Shown here piece after piece: positions 24,490 to 34,689 of a stretch of 64,000 bases of DNA. The number at the start of each line of letters is the position of its first letter. Position 1 is the stretch's first letter. This DNA is from Diphasiastrum complanatum. Lineage: Eukaryota; Streptophyta; Lycopodiopsida; Lycopodiales; Lycopodiaceae. Location: positions 4,367,947 to 4,431,946 of the forward strand of contig CM055102.1 in the NCBI GenBank assembly GCA_029204225.1, written 5' to 3'. A program made the translations under genes and the position numbers. The notes under the pieces were generated by a model, which saw nothing but the letters and a program-made list of their open reading frames with translations, had not been told where the DNA came from and did no database searches.

Positions 24490-26021
24490 ATGGTGGATCC
24501 TGGGTTCTTACCTGGCTTAATTGGGGCCGTGGTATCAGAGCCAATGCATGCCCTTATCCAGGCTGCAGGAACTGCCATCAGTTGCAGGGAGCATTGCAGG
24601 AGCCTTCAAACCCTTCTCAGAGATATAGAGCCTGTAGTGCATGCCATCGAACTCTCAAGGTCCCATTCCCCATCCCCCAGCTCTGGTGATCATGTGGCTT
24701 CAAGTTTTAGCTCAACAGAGAATTGGTTGCAGGGCCTCAGGGAAATTTTGAAAGACGCAGATGAAATTGTGAAAAAATGCAATCGTCAGCGACTGTTGGA
24801 TCCGTGGTCGAGATATCGCACGGCCATAAAAATTATCGAGATAACAGTCCGCATACGGGAACTCTGCCAGCAAGCATCGATACTGGTGCTGGGTGTTGTC
24901 CTGTCTTCCTCGTTACAGCTCCAGGTGTTGGACAGCCGGCTGATGGAGATCCAAAAGGAGATGCAAAAGGAGACGCACCGCCTCAGGCTCTCAAATGTTA
25001 CAAGAGAAGCTCTGGACCACAAGTATGATAAAGATCGTGCACTTCACGAGATCAAAACTCGAGCTGATCAAATCTCGGCTTCGGCTTGGAGCATTGATAT
25101 CAGAGCTACAACCAAAGGGGAATCTTCATCAATGATATTAGATTACTGTGTAGAAGAAGAAGATTTACAACCAGTTCCACAATTGGTATTTGGATCCGTG
25201 GTCGAGATATCGCACGGCCATAAGAATTATCGAGATAACAGTCCGCATACGGGAACTCTGCCAGCAAGCATCGATACTGGTGCTGGGTGTTGTCCTGTCT
25301 TCCTCGTTACGGCTCCAGGTGTTGGACAGCCGGCTGATGGAGATCCAAAAGGAGATGCAAAAGGAGACGCACCGCCTCAGGCTCTCAAATGTTACAAGAG
25401 AAGCTCTGGACCACAAGTATGATAAAGATCGTGCACTTCACGAGATCAAAACTCGAGCTGATCAAATCTCGGCTTCGGCTTGGAGCATTGATATCAGAGC
25501 TACAACCAAAGGGGGATCTTCATCAATGATATTAGATTACTGTGTAGAAGAAGAAGATTTACAACCAGTTCCACAATTGGTATTTGGATCCGTGGTCGAG
25601 ATATCGCACGGCCATAAGAATTATCGAGATAACAGTCCGCATACGGGAACTCTGCCAGCAAGCATCGATACTGGTGCTGGGTGTTGTCCTGTCTTCCTCG
25701 TTACGGCTCCAGGTGTTGGACAGCCGGCTGATGGAGATCCAAAAGGAGATGCAAAAGGAGACGCACCGCCTCAGGCTCTCAAATGTTACAAGAGAAGCTC
25801 TGGACCACAAGTATGATAAAGATCGTGCACTTCACGAGATCAAAACTCGAGCTGATCAAATCTCGGCTTCGGCTTGGAGCATTGATATCAGAGCTACAAC
25901 CAAAGGGGAATCTTCATCAATGATATCAGATTACTGTGCAGAAGAAGAAGATTTACCACCAGTTCCACAATTGGTATTTGGGCTAGACAATTTGACTAAG
26001 AGCTCTGCTTTCGCAAAGTGA
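24490..26021 (+). pseudogene. NLR CC domain (RPW8-like) with tandem triplication
   Basis: Residues from MVDPGFLPGLIGAVVSEPMH through SCREHCRSLQTLLRDIEPVV and LREILKDADEIVKKCNRQRL have the RPW8/CC_R pattern: N-terminal helix, Leu-rich amphipathic helices and the KC motif. The first frame runs through one copy of the 394-bp unit and then reads the second copy out of frame to a stop at 25422. The third copy, which continues correctly into LVFGLDNLTKSSAFAK, ends at TGA (26019). Downstream, VNAVERALYV (26018-26047) is in another frame and the P-loop in a third; the second shift could be slippage in TATGTGTGG. Confidence 0.78.
24798..25979 (+). repeat. Three tandem copies of a 394-bp unit in the NLR CC exon
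   Basis: GGATCCGTGGTCGAGATATC starts at 24798, 25192 and 25586, exactly 394 bp apart each time. Units are almost identical; differences include AAAATTATCG versus AGAATTATCG, TTACAGCTCC versus TTACGGCTCC, and GGGGAATC versus GGGGGATC. 394 is not a multiple of three, so each extra copy shifts the frame. Confidence 0.95.
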
Positions 26022-26044
26022 ATGCAGTAGAGAGAGCTCTGTAT

Positions 26045-26950
26045 GTGTGGGAGTTTGGGGCCCAAGGGGAGGAGGCAAAACGTTGCTGGCAAAAATAATT
26101 CACAATAACCCAAAGGTACAAAATCACTTTGGGAGTGGCCATATTTATTGGCTCACAGTGGGGCGCAACCCCTGCATAAGCTCATTGTATGTCAATTTGA
26201 GCAACAATATTGGTCTTGAGAGTAAACAGTTTGTTAACATTTTCATTGATGATTTTAAGAAAAAACTATACAATAAGCTCCGACAGAAGAAGGTGCTTCT
26301 GATCTTGGATGATGTATGGGAGCAAAGTGTATTGGAGTGGTTACAACTAGCCGATGGACCAGGCAGCGTCACGCTAATAACTTCTCGAATCGAATCAGTC
26401 CTGGGAAAGGGGAGCAACACCAAGAGGGTGGTTGTGAGCCTTCTAGATGAAGAAGGTAGTTGGAGCCTCTACTCCGTGCATGCTTTTGGAGGGGTTGATA
26501 ATGTCCCAAAGCACCTAGAAAATTTGGCCAGGTCCATGGCTACAGAATGCAAGAGACTGCCTCTAGCTCTTAAGGTTATTGCAGGAGCAATGGTAGGGAA
26601 GAACACACCTGAAGAATGGAGGGCAGCGTTGCAGAGGCTGAAAAACTCACAAATGCCAGACCATGATGCGGAAAAGGAGCTCTTTAACCGCCTTGAGCTA
26701 AGTTACAAAGATTTGGATGTAGTTGATCCACTCAGCAAGCAATGTTTTCTCTACTTTGCAGCTTTTCCAGAGGATGCTGAAGTAGAGCAAAAGAGGTTGT
26801 TTGAGTTGTGCATAAGTGAGCAAGTGGTTGGAGATCGTGGAGATGACCCTATAAACGATGCATATTACTTGCTGGGCCTCTTAATAGGACGCTCATTGAT
26901 TGAAATTGCCCATTTGGCCACAACTCTTCCACTCTCAAGATTCATGATGT
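26045..26950 (+). pseudogene. NLR NB-ARC domain
   Basis: A long open frame has the ordered nucleotide-binding motifs: P-loop GVWGPRGGGKT (about 26050), RNBS-A region HFGSGHIYWLTVG, Kinase 2 VLLILDDVWE (about 26293-26322), RNBS-B SVTLITSR (about 26365), GLPL as KRLPLALKVIAGAM (about 26550), and RNBS-D CFLYFAAFPED (about 26745). The MHD motif is present as HDVLRDLALHIL (from 26943) but in a different frame, so a small indel lies around 26935-26943. The domain hydrolyses ATP/ADP to switch the receptor. Walker A Lys and Kinase 2 Asp are intact. Confidence 0.88.
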
Positions 26951-27768
26951 TTTGCGGGACCTTGCCCTCCACATACTGGAACGCAATAAACCTGTGCATG
27001 AACGGGATTCCCTTTTTCGAGCTGGGAGGGAGCTGACAAAAATTCCTTCAGAGTGGATGGCTGGAAACGGCTTCTATTCGCTAGCACTTGGAGCACGGAG
27101 GATGTCATTAATGAACAACCAGCTCATAGAACTCCCTCGCAAGCTTCGTGCACCATGCTTGCGCACTTTGCTACTTGGCAACAATCTCATGGAGGCTTTG
27201 CCCGATGGTTTTCTCACGCGTTTGGAAAATCTTATGGTCTTGGACCTCAGTGATAATCTTCATCTAAAGTCCCTACCAAGCAGCATTGGCAGCCTCAAGC
27301 TCTTGGTGCATCTCAACGTCGCAGGAACTTTATTAGAGAAATTGCCAGATTCTGTGAGCAATCTGAAAAGACTAGAGAATTTCAACCTAGCATGGTGTAC
27401 CCAGCTGAAGTACTTGCCTAAATCTGAGCGGTTGTGGTGCCTCTACGTTGGATGGTGGCATTTGGGAGAGACAACGACCCCCAAAATGCAGCTTGATTTC
27501 AAGGCCAATGGAGTTCATCGATAGCTATCTGACCCAAATAGCTTCAATGGAGGACATATGTCACATCTCTTCGCTGAAAGAGTTGGCCATATCTGGCCAT
27601 TCAATCCTACCTTTGCCCACAACCTTGTCTCTACTGCTAAATCTGAGGGTGCTTAGTGTTAGTGACTTCACAAAATGCACAAGCTTGCCAAATGAGATGC
27701 AGAAATTGGTAGAGCTTGAGGATTTGAGCCTCAAATTTTGCAAGAATCTAGTTACACTGCTAGATTAA
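26943..27768 (+). pseudogene. NLR MHD motif and first LRR block
   Basis: From HDVLRDLALHIL the frame continues through LTKIPSEWMAGNGFYSLALG and LRRs such as LRTLLLGNNLMEALPDGFLT, LENLMVLDLSDNLHLKSLPS and LVHLNVAGTLLEKLPDSVSN. This frame drifts after KSERLWCLYVGW and stops at 27524. LRR coding resumes in a second frame (about 27500-27768) with HISSLKELAISG, LLNLRVLSVSDFTKCTSLPN and LEDLSLKFCKNLVTL, stopping at TAA where the LINE's 3' end begins. Confidence 0.8.
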
Positions 27769-27949
27769 TAATAATATCCCTGCTTTTATTAAAAATGATG
27801 GGAAAACCCATGATCAAACAAGAAAATTAAAGTATTTAAAATAATACCGAAGAACGGCAAAAATGAATTAAGCTATCCAAAAGCTAAGTAAAACTTAGAA
27901 TAGTAAGCTAATTACTTAAAACTAACTGCCCGATGTAAATTAGTATCTA

Positions 27950-29700
27950 AAAAGTAAGCTAAATACTCAAAATCAACTACCTGATGTAAATCACTAACTA
28001 AAATAGAACCAGTAATAGGTAATGCAGGAAGCTTTGAAGCAGCCGCTCCTACAAACTGAGCCCGTCGAAGAATTGAAACCACTTGTGAAGTTGTAATGCT
28101 ATAGAAGTACGTTGACGGTAGAAAGAAACAATGACGGAAGGTAAGGCAATGCTTTGTCCTTGGCGTTTCAACATAAGCTCCGCACATAAACATAAAAAAT
28201 CATTAAATTTCTTGTGAAGACAATCGTATGTTTCCAAGGCAAAGGGTATGAAATCTTCACCGGGTGCACGATCATTATAATCTCTTTCCTTTTTTTGAAC
28301 TGCGTGAGATGCAGCGGTGCCTTGCGTGGTGGAAGAACGACGAAGGAGGTCCTAACCAGAGGGATCAGCAATTACAACATCTCCTAGAGTACGAATTCCA
28401 TCACGAGAAAGAACAAGGTCAACTCTTCGTCGAGTAAATTGCGAAGAAGGCCCTGGTAAAATGTGTGTTTGTTCTCGAACAACATGAAAACCACTATCAT
28501 GAGCAATAGCAGCAACGACATCACGAATAGAATCATGTGAAACAATACGTTCTCCACCTGAGGGACACCGCACAAGATGAGTACCCAAGGTATCTAACAC
28601 ATGCCCACATGAACACTTAGAGATACCAATTAACATTGGATGTGGAAGTCCCAATCTGGTTCGAAGGGCAGTTATAAACAAGTCATTGTTGACTTGCAAT
28701 AGTGGAAGAACTGGACGTGCAACCAGCCAAGCCCCTACACCTAGACCAGCACAAGAAAGAAGACGAGCTCGAACTGCATCAGAAGGTGAATCTTTGATAA
28801 GTTGATCGAAGGAATACGAATGAAGATGCTCCATAATAGTCTTTTGAAAAACTCGTTGTTGATTTGTCACCAAAGATTCAAAGGGAGGCACAAAAGGTTG
28901 TACAAGTGGTGGAAGTAAATCTCGAGCAATGCATAGAGCTTGTTGAAAAGCAAAATTGCCATGAGTGACCGTATCAAAGTTGAGCTGAGAAATGTAAAAA
29001 AGCAGAGACGACTTCACTTGCAGGCCCCCCACAATATGAGTATCATCCGCAATAGAGGGGAATAAATAGGACGAAAAAGCTGAAGCTGTAGCATGCAATG
29101 CGTGATAATGTGCCAAAGCAAAGAGAGGACCACCCAAGGGATCCCCTTGTCGAGTTCCTTCAGCAGAAGAAATGACAGTAACATCACCAGCATGAGAAGC
29201 ATGACTAAAGTATAAAGGAGAACTTTTTGAATAGAAGCTCCGCACAAAAGGAATGAGCATGGCAAGTGTATCCTGAGCACCACGAAGTTCTTGAAAGATA
29301 GCCGCTCCAGAAACTGAGTTGAAAGCATTAGCAACATCAACTTGCAATACTACCCAGTCAGGATGAATATCCAAAATAGCCCATAAAGCATGAACGACTG
29401 TCTCACAACCGCCGAGAGTAGCACACCCAAATTGAAATGAAAAAGATGAGCATGAAATGCTTTTCAAAACTGGAAATAGAGTGCCCTTGCCACCAACCTA
29501 TATATACGTTCCCCCACTGCAATTGGACGCACACCACCAGAAGCTTTATTCAATGCCAAGAGACGAGCAACAAACATGAGCAACTGAAGGCGAGATCTGC
29601 CCAGATGCAATGAAAGAGCACACCTTGAAGAGAAGATCAAAGCCACTAGTGGAATCATCTAGAGAAAAACAATCATGAAGATGCTCAAAAACCATTCTAA
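27950..29700 (-). pseudogene. Reverse transcriptase plus restriction-like endonuclease
   Basis: RT motifs: ALNKASGGVRPIAVGERIYR (about 29550), QVDVANAFNS (motif A, about 29340), GTRQGDPLGGPLFALA (motif B, about 29155) and SIADDTHIVGG (motif C, catalytic ADD, about 29045). Main frame 29467-28352 is 371 residues. Its C-terminus has CSCGHVLDTLGTHLVRC (residues 285-301), then RRRVDLVL (about 347-354) and GDVVIADP, the D...D spacing of RLE nucleases. After a TAG (28352), reading continues AASHAVQKKERDYNDR, DFIPFALETYDCLHKKF and LCAELMLKRQG, supplying the expected Lys and ending near 27950 after another shift. Upstream, a frameshift separates the finger motif block (about 29465). The enzyme would nick the target and prime cDNA from it. 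Catalytic residues remain; the frame does not. Confidence 0.78.
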
Positions 29701-30379
29701 AGGTCCACCAGCTAAGAGGCGAGGGCAACGTAGAAAAGCTTTCATAAAATGAGCTTCTGCAAGTTGAAAAGCGGAGTCAGGCTGAAAGTCTTCCACAGAC
29801 AAAGGAAGAGTATCACTAGCATGGGGATGAAGTTGTTCCAATGCCTGAATAGTTGTAGAAGAAGGTGTTGCTGAAATTGATGGAGCAAGAGCGTGCGTAG
29901 CCCGAGAAAATTCACCAGCTTGTCCAAGCAAAATACAACGATGTAGACGACTATGAATAAGAATGGATCCTGAGTCGGAGCCTGAATTAAACTCCCGTTT
30001 TGCTGCAAGTCCATTGCAACAGAAAAAAAGTTCCTCTTGTAAATTTTTTCAATCACTTGACATGAAACGCCGAATTCTATTACGCGTTTCCCGATGACCT
30101 GCTTCACCACCTCTAGGAGGAAGAGGCAAACACCAAAGTGGCAAGAGCAAAAAAATATGCCAAGCCGCGATATCAGAAGGGTTGGTAGCTAAACGGATCA
30201 AAGGTAGTCGAAGAGCTCTTTGAACGTCAAGGCCAAGGGCCATAGGAATTCGGGCATAAAGGTGAGGTCGAGGAAAACCAAGATAAAAGGAGCCCAAAAT
30301 ATCAAGATTGTGAGCCCAAGCCCATCTCGAGTCGGGAGGAGAAAGTGGAGCAGGATATGGTGTTTGGAGAGATTTTAAA

Positions 30380-30672
30380 AGGGAAGCTCGTTGTTGGAAG
30401 GCAGTACAAGCATTTTGATGCCTGGAAAGTTATGTGCCCTGCATATATAAACGTCCGCATCCTGGACAAGGTACACGAGAGGGTGGAGGTATAGGATTCT
30501 GCGAGGATGACGAAGGAGAAGAAGAAACAGAAGAACGAATATGTGGGGGACGATACGGTGCAGGCGAAGGAAGAGATGCAACAAAGGGTGATTCATGGTG
30601 AGGACGATTAGAGAGGGGTGGGGATGGAAGGGATGGCGAAGCAGGTCTCTTTTTGTGTTGATTTGCACTCAT
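30380..30672 (-). pseudogene. LINE N-terminal zinc finger region
   Basis: MSANQHKKRPASPSLPSPPL opens a Pro/Ser-rich segment ending RVPCPGCGRLYMQGT, a stop, then LSRHQNAC. Read across the TAA this is C-x2-C ... L-x2-H-x3-C, a DNA-binding finger like those at the N-termini of R2/CRE-type LINEs, where it recognises the target. The next open stretch (30297-30049) reads LGFPRPHLYARIPMALGLDV and has no motif I know. Confidence 0.6.
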
Positions 30673-30679
30673 TTTGAAA

Positions 30680-31143
30680 TGCCTCCATTTAACTAGTTGT
30701 ACAAGCCTCTCACATTTGTCTACTCTGGATGCACTTTCTCACCTTGTCAAAACCTCTCAGAATGTACGTTCCTCAAGGAGCTTCCTACTTCATTCACTCG
30801 TGGAGGTGCCTTCCCCCGTCTCCAGGTCCTTAGGTTGCATGAATGTGGTTTGGTGGCATTTCCTCCTCTACAACCTGGTGCTATGCATCATCTCTTGGAG
30901 CTTCATTTTTCATTGAATAAGTTAGACATAAAGTTGCATAAATCTTTGGAGGTGCTTACCACCCTTAGAAGGCTGAATTTTAGATACACAAAAATTTGCA
31001 ATTTGGGTGTGGTGAACTTTAAAAGCTTCCCCCATCTTGAAGGACTCTATTTTTCAATCAATCACAAGAAACAACTCCCGCCATCACTTTTATCTCTAAC
31101 ATTTTTGCGTTTCGGAGCCATAGAAGAACATCTTAAAGACTAG
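30680..31143 (+). pseudogene. NLR distal LRR block, after the LINE
   Basis: Immediately past the LINE's 5' end the plus strand reads CLHLTSCTSLSHLSTLDALS in one frame, then SECTFLKELPTSFTRGGAFP, LQVLRLHECGLVAFPPL, LEVLTTLRRLNFRYTKI and FPHLEGLYFSINHKK in another, ending EEHLKD and stop at 31143. The LxxLxLxxCTSLxxL pattern continues the LRRs found before the insertion. A one-base loss around 30745-30755 would explain the frame change. This ties the two halves of the NLR together. Confidence 0.75.
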
Positions 31144-31439
31144 GCACATATAAATTTAATCAAACCTTGGCATCTGTATTGAGAGTTACACCATAGTCTA
31201 TGTTCTTATGTATGTATGTAGGTCACACAACTAAGTTTGAAGTAGCTAACACTCAATAGTTGCCACAAGTAACAATGTTTGAACATTGGATGTTCTCTAT
31301 GTATTTCGGCTTATGCTTTGGAAAATCAGCAATAGAATTGGCATGTTTTTTTTCCAAAATTGGTATCATTGAATATTTGATGTTTTTATACAAGCATATA
31401 AAGCCTTTTTTGAGTAATAGTCCTCAAAAAAATGAGAAA

Positions 31440-32410
31440 CTTTACAAAATGCAGGTTATTTGTCATGGTGCCTAAGAAAAATGGGAAACTTCGAATCTCT
31501 GTGGACTACAAGAAGCCCAATGACGTTACCAGCAAGGACCATGTTACCTTATCCTTTACGGAAAATGTGTTAGAGAGAATAGACGGAGCAGAAGCCTATA
31601 GCTTTTTAGATGGGTTTAGTGGCTATAATCAAGTGCAAATAGCCCCTGAAGACCAGCACAAACTGCATTCTCCACTGAGTGAAAAACGTACGCGTATAAA
31701 GTGATGCCATTTGGATCGTGCAATGCTCCTAACACTTTCCAACGAGTGATGTGCTATGCTTTCAAGGATTTCCTATGAAAATTCCTTGAAATCTTTATGG
31801 ACGATTTGTGTAGTCGAGCATCTATTCTGCTTAGAAAAAGTGTTTATTCAAAGTCAATTATTCGGCATATCTCTAAACCTGGCCAAATACCAATTTCTAG
31901 TCACGCAACGACATAGTTCTAGGCCACGTCGTTTTAAGACATGATATTGCCACAAATGTAGACAAAATTCGCATAATACTCGTTCTGCCTGAACCTGGCA
32001 CTGTGCGCGAAGTATATATCATTATGGGGCATTGCAATAATTATCAGAGATTTGTCTTGAACTTCGTCAAGCTGGCGTTCAAGTTGGCGTTTGATATACC
32101 AAATGACCATCCAACTCGATTGGACAACTGAAGCCATTGAGGCATTTCATAAACTCAAGAAAGCCTTAGTCACTGCACCAATCCTATAACTCCCCATCTG
32201 GACTGTAAAATTTTATGTCCATGCAAATGCTTCTAAATATGCCATAGGGAGTATTCTGATACAGCCTGGGGAGTACAAGAAGGATTATGTCCTGATCTAC
32301 TTCGCCAGTAGGCAGTTGATCCCTGCCAAGATGAACAATACAACCATTGAATGTGAAGTGCTAGCCATGTTATATAGTGTGAGGAAATTCTACTATTACC
32401 ACTACAAGAG
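31440..32410 (+). pseudogene. Ty3/gypsy RT-RNase H fragment
   Basis: Plus-strand frames read VPKKNGKLRISVDYKK, GAEAYSFLDGFSGYNQVQIA (RT, about 31467-31650), then NTFQRVMCYAF (about 31735), KFLEIFMDDL (about 31780-31805, where YLDD is now FMDD), and FASRQL-like ...AKMNNTTIECEVLAM plus YSVRKFYYY (RNase H, about 32300-32400). Several stops and frame changes are present; no LTR, integrase or gag is connected. The wording is very close to the gypsy at 56788-62249 (GAEAYSFLDGFSGYNQV), so they are the same lineage. Confidence 0.8.
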
Positions 32411-32434
32411 GACGATCAATTTCCAAGGCTTTTT

Positions 32435-32701
32435 TTGAGCGTTTTTCTGAAAAATAGTTTTGAATATGAGTCGTGGGGGGAGCAGAAAGCTCGAGCCTCA
32501 GGTCTGGTTTTTGGCCTCGGTATAAGCCTACCAAATTTAACTTGTTTTTCAAATAGTTATAGAGAGGGTTATAGAGAGGCATATAGAGAGGGATATAAAG
32601 AGAGTTACAGAGAGGGTCAAGGTGGCCAAGAGGCATTCCGGGACACTCTGCTAACCAAGGATAATACCGTGACTGATGAAAAAAAAGGCCCCTCCGTATA
32701 A
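32435..32701 (+). other. Open frame with 12-bp tandem repeats
   Basis: An 88-codon frame contains SYREGYREAYREGYKESYRE, encoded by five 12-bp units (TATAGAGAGGGT and variants) at 32558-32617. No family recognised. The repeat keeps the frame because its unit is a multiple of three. There is no sign of a promoter or partner gene. It may be coincidental or part of a decayed element. Confidence 0.3.
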
Positions 32702-33095
32702 CCCATGATATGTTACAGAGTGTAAATGGATCTCACTTTTGAAATTTGTTACCTATCAACACATTGAATTCCATTTTCATCAGCATTGGTTGCCATATGC
32801 ACAAGTGAATAAAGAGTTTATGTATCACAAAAAAATGATGACCACAATTTGTGTACTCACATGCGTCGACTTCTTGTTTGATGTCAACTAGTCAATTAAT
32901 AAAGTGTAATCGCATCTGTGAGCAATATGATTAATATTACAATGAGTTGAAATACATCGTACTGTCTCACTTATTCATTTGGTGGTTCATTGTTATCATT
33001 TGTCGCATTATCATGCGACAAATCCGCCAAACCAAATGAGTCTATCTCTAATTCTACCCAAATATCTCCTATAGCTTTGTTATTATAAGCTGATC
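32700..33095. other. Intergenic, nothing recognised
   Basis: AT-rich with stops in all frames and no domain or repeat seen. Confidence 0.5.
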
Positions 33096-33099
33096 TTCA

Positions 33100-33900
33100 A
33101 AAGATAATGGCGACGATGACAACGAGTGAGATCAAAAAGGTCGCGTGTATGGTCGATCCATCTGATGATGATGCATCACGCTCAACATCATTATTAGCTT
33201 GTGAAGCTTGTACATGATCATTCTCCAAAAGTGTGTCATCGAATTCATCATCACGATCTTGTTCATGAGGTGCATCAATTGGTAGCGCCATGTCCTCCAC
33301 AACATCTCTATCTTCAAAAAATCTTTTACTTCAAGGAGCGACTTGAGGTACCACCATCTGAGATCTAAACGATCGGGGTGAAAGACCACCTGTAATTGAT
33401 CGATGTTACCATAAACGTTGACTAGTAATTAGTATCCATAGCTATGTTATAGTTGCTTGAGTATACACACAATATACATTTTTTGTAGTATACTGAAAAG
33501 CGATTGATAGACAACAAAAGAGCGTTGACATCTTGAAAACATAGAAGATATGTATCTGTTCACATTGTTGAGGAAAACAAATGTATGCTTTGATCCGTCC
33601 AAGCTTGGTAGAGTCAATGGCAAAATAACCACTCTCATCTTTTCTAACAGTTGCATTGGGACCATTACAAATAACTTTGAACCATTTGACATCAAATATG
33701 AAAAAGCTGAATTGCCTAAATCCAACTTTGAGGATATCATTGATTGTTCCACAATAATCAAGTTGAGAAGAGAGTAAATTGGGGTGCGCCGTGCTTGCTC
33801 AACTCTTTTGGGTAAAATTTGCCATGACTCCACAATCATACGTGTTTCTATTTTTGTCAATGGGCTTCGTATGAAAGTGTCGTCCATGTGTCCACCATGC
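33100..33900 (-). pseudogene. CACTA (En/Spm) transposon fragment, DUF4216 region
   Basis: The minus strand reads YCGTINDILKVGFRQFSFFI, FDVKWFKVI, then KDESGYFAIDSTKLGRIKAY and FPQQCEQIHIFYV (about 33720-33540). This resembles DUF4216 (YGxIxxIxxLxYxxFxxxLFKCxWF...DxxGxxxVNxxxL...PFxLAxQAxQVFYxxD), a domain downstream of the TNP2 transposase in plant CACTA elements. Past 33390 it continues VVFHPDRLDLRWWYLKS and the acidic segment DAPHEQDRDDEFDDTLLEND. Frames change repeatedly. No terminal CACTA repeat or TNP2 catalytic region was found, so this is a remnant. Confidence 0.5.
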
Positions 33901-34689
33901 ATTGAATTTTTTGTACTCAATGAAATAGAACAAAATGTGTTAGGGATACAACAAACATGTACAAAATTGCACGTACAAATGGTTTAATTAATATGTGAAT
34001 GATGATCATCATGGCTTACATGTAAATCGCACCCCCTTGAAAATTGTCTGCTCTCTCTCTATTACTTCCTGGTTGTTTGCCAAGGCTTCTCTAAGGGCAT
34101 CACATACCAATCAAGCGTCATGTCCTTGGGTAGAAGGGCGAGGTTAGATGGATACGGTTGTCTTCTATGCCCTCTCCTAAAAGTGGGTCGAGTGGTTTGT
34201 CTACGAGCCTTGGCCTCTTCGTATAGGAAAATCCACTTTTGCATTTCTTCACTGTTCTTATAATGGCAGTTAAAGCTTTATCATTTTATCTAGGAGGACA
34301 TAAATTTGTTAAGAAAAATAAGATCATTTTTGTCAAAAGATCTTATGTTTTGAACATTTTAGGCTTTACTAATGGGAATGTTCCTTTAAGGAGCTCCCAT
34401 TATTCATTGTATTCCACTTATATTGAGCTTAGTGGAAATAAGGATAATGCACATCTATTAGATGCATACGCTAGCAGAGAATTTCTTCATGACAATACTA
34501 CCATAGAATCTGATACAAGATCTGATGATGAATAGTTGACACTTTGTATAATACAATCAATACATTTACATTGGGTATTGCTCCTCTCTTGTTCAACGAA
34601 TTTGCAAAGCAATTTTGAACATGTCATGATGATCTTCTACTCAGCAATGATGATCTTCTACTCAACAATCATCTAATTTTCTCTTCCTG

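Larger units (their letters stand above)
27770..30672 (-). mobile_element. RLE-type non-LTR retrotransposon inserted in the NLR
   Basis: A minus-strand element between two halves of one LRR region. In 5'-3' order it encodes a Ser/Pro-rich N-terminus with a zinc finger (C-P-G-C ... L-S-R-H ... C, about 30490-30420), a linker, reverse transcriptase (about 29700-28990), a C-x-C-x7-H-x4-C motif (28615-28565) and a PD-(D/E)XK-like restriction-like endonuclease (about 28480-28050). There is no APE endonuclease and no LTR. The 3' end abuts ATTATTATTAAT (27770-27782 on the minus strand), a short repeat tail like those of some LINEs. The 5' end is at or near the first ATG (30672), so it may be 5'-truncated. 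The same 6-mer CTAGTT lies near both junctions, but a proper TSD is not certain. Confidence 0.78.
24490..31143 (+). pseudogene. NLR immune-receptor gene (RPW8-like CC, NB-ARC, LRR), disrupted
   Basis: Full-locus entry. The receptor order is RPW8-like coiled coil (24490-25191 plus repeats to 26018), NB-ARC (about 26045-26950), LRR (about 27050-27768) and further LRR (30680-31143). Proteins of this class sense pathogen effectors or act as helpers, oligomerising through NB-ARC with the CC domain acting at membranes. The start MVDPGFLPGLIGAVV is chosen over the upstream in-frame Met because the RPW8-like homology begins there. The gene is dead as written: two extra 394-bp units shift the frame in the CC, two frame changes lie between CC and P-loop, one lies at the MHD motif, others in the LRR, and a 2.9-kb antisense LINE sits in the LRR. 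No stop-free isoform is obvious. Confidence 0.85.

Noticed and set aside
24529-24541. PBS-like GTGGTATCAGAGCC inside the NLR start region
   Set aside because: It encodes part of the RPW8-like domain (AVVSEPM) and no LTR end precedes it; a chance match.
25190-25816. Separate genes starting at the second and third 394-bp units
   Set aside because: They start inside tandem copies of the NLR exon and share its sequence; not independent genes.
26018-26047. Tiny intron between the CC and P-loop to explain frame changes
   Set aside because: The GT-AG distance would be about 10 bp, too short to splice; small indels explain it better.
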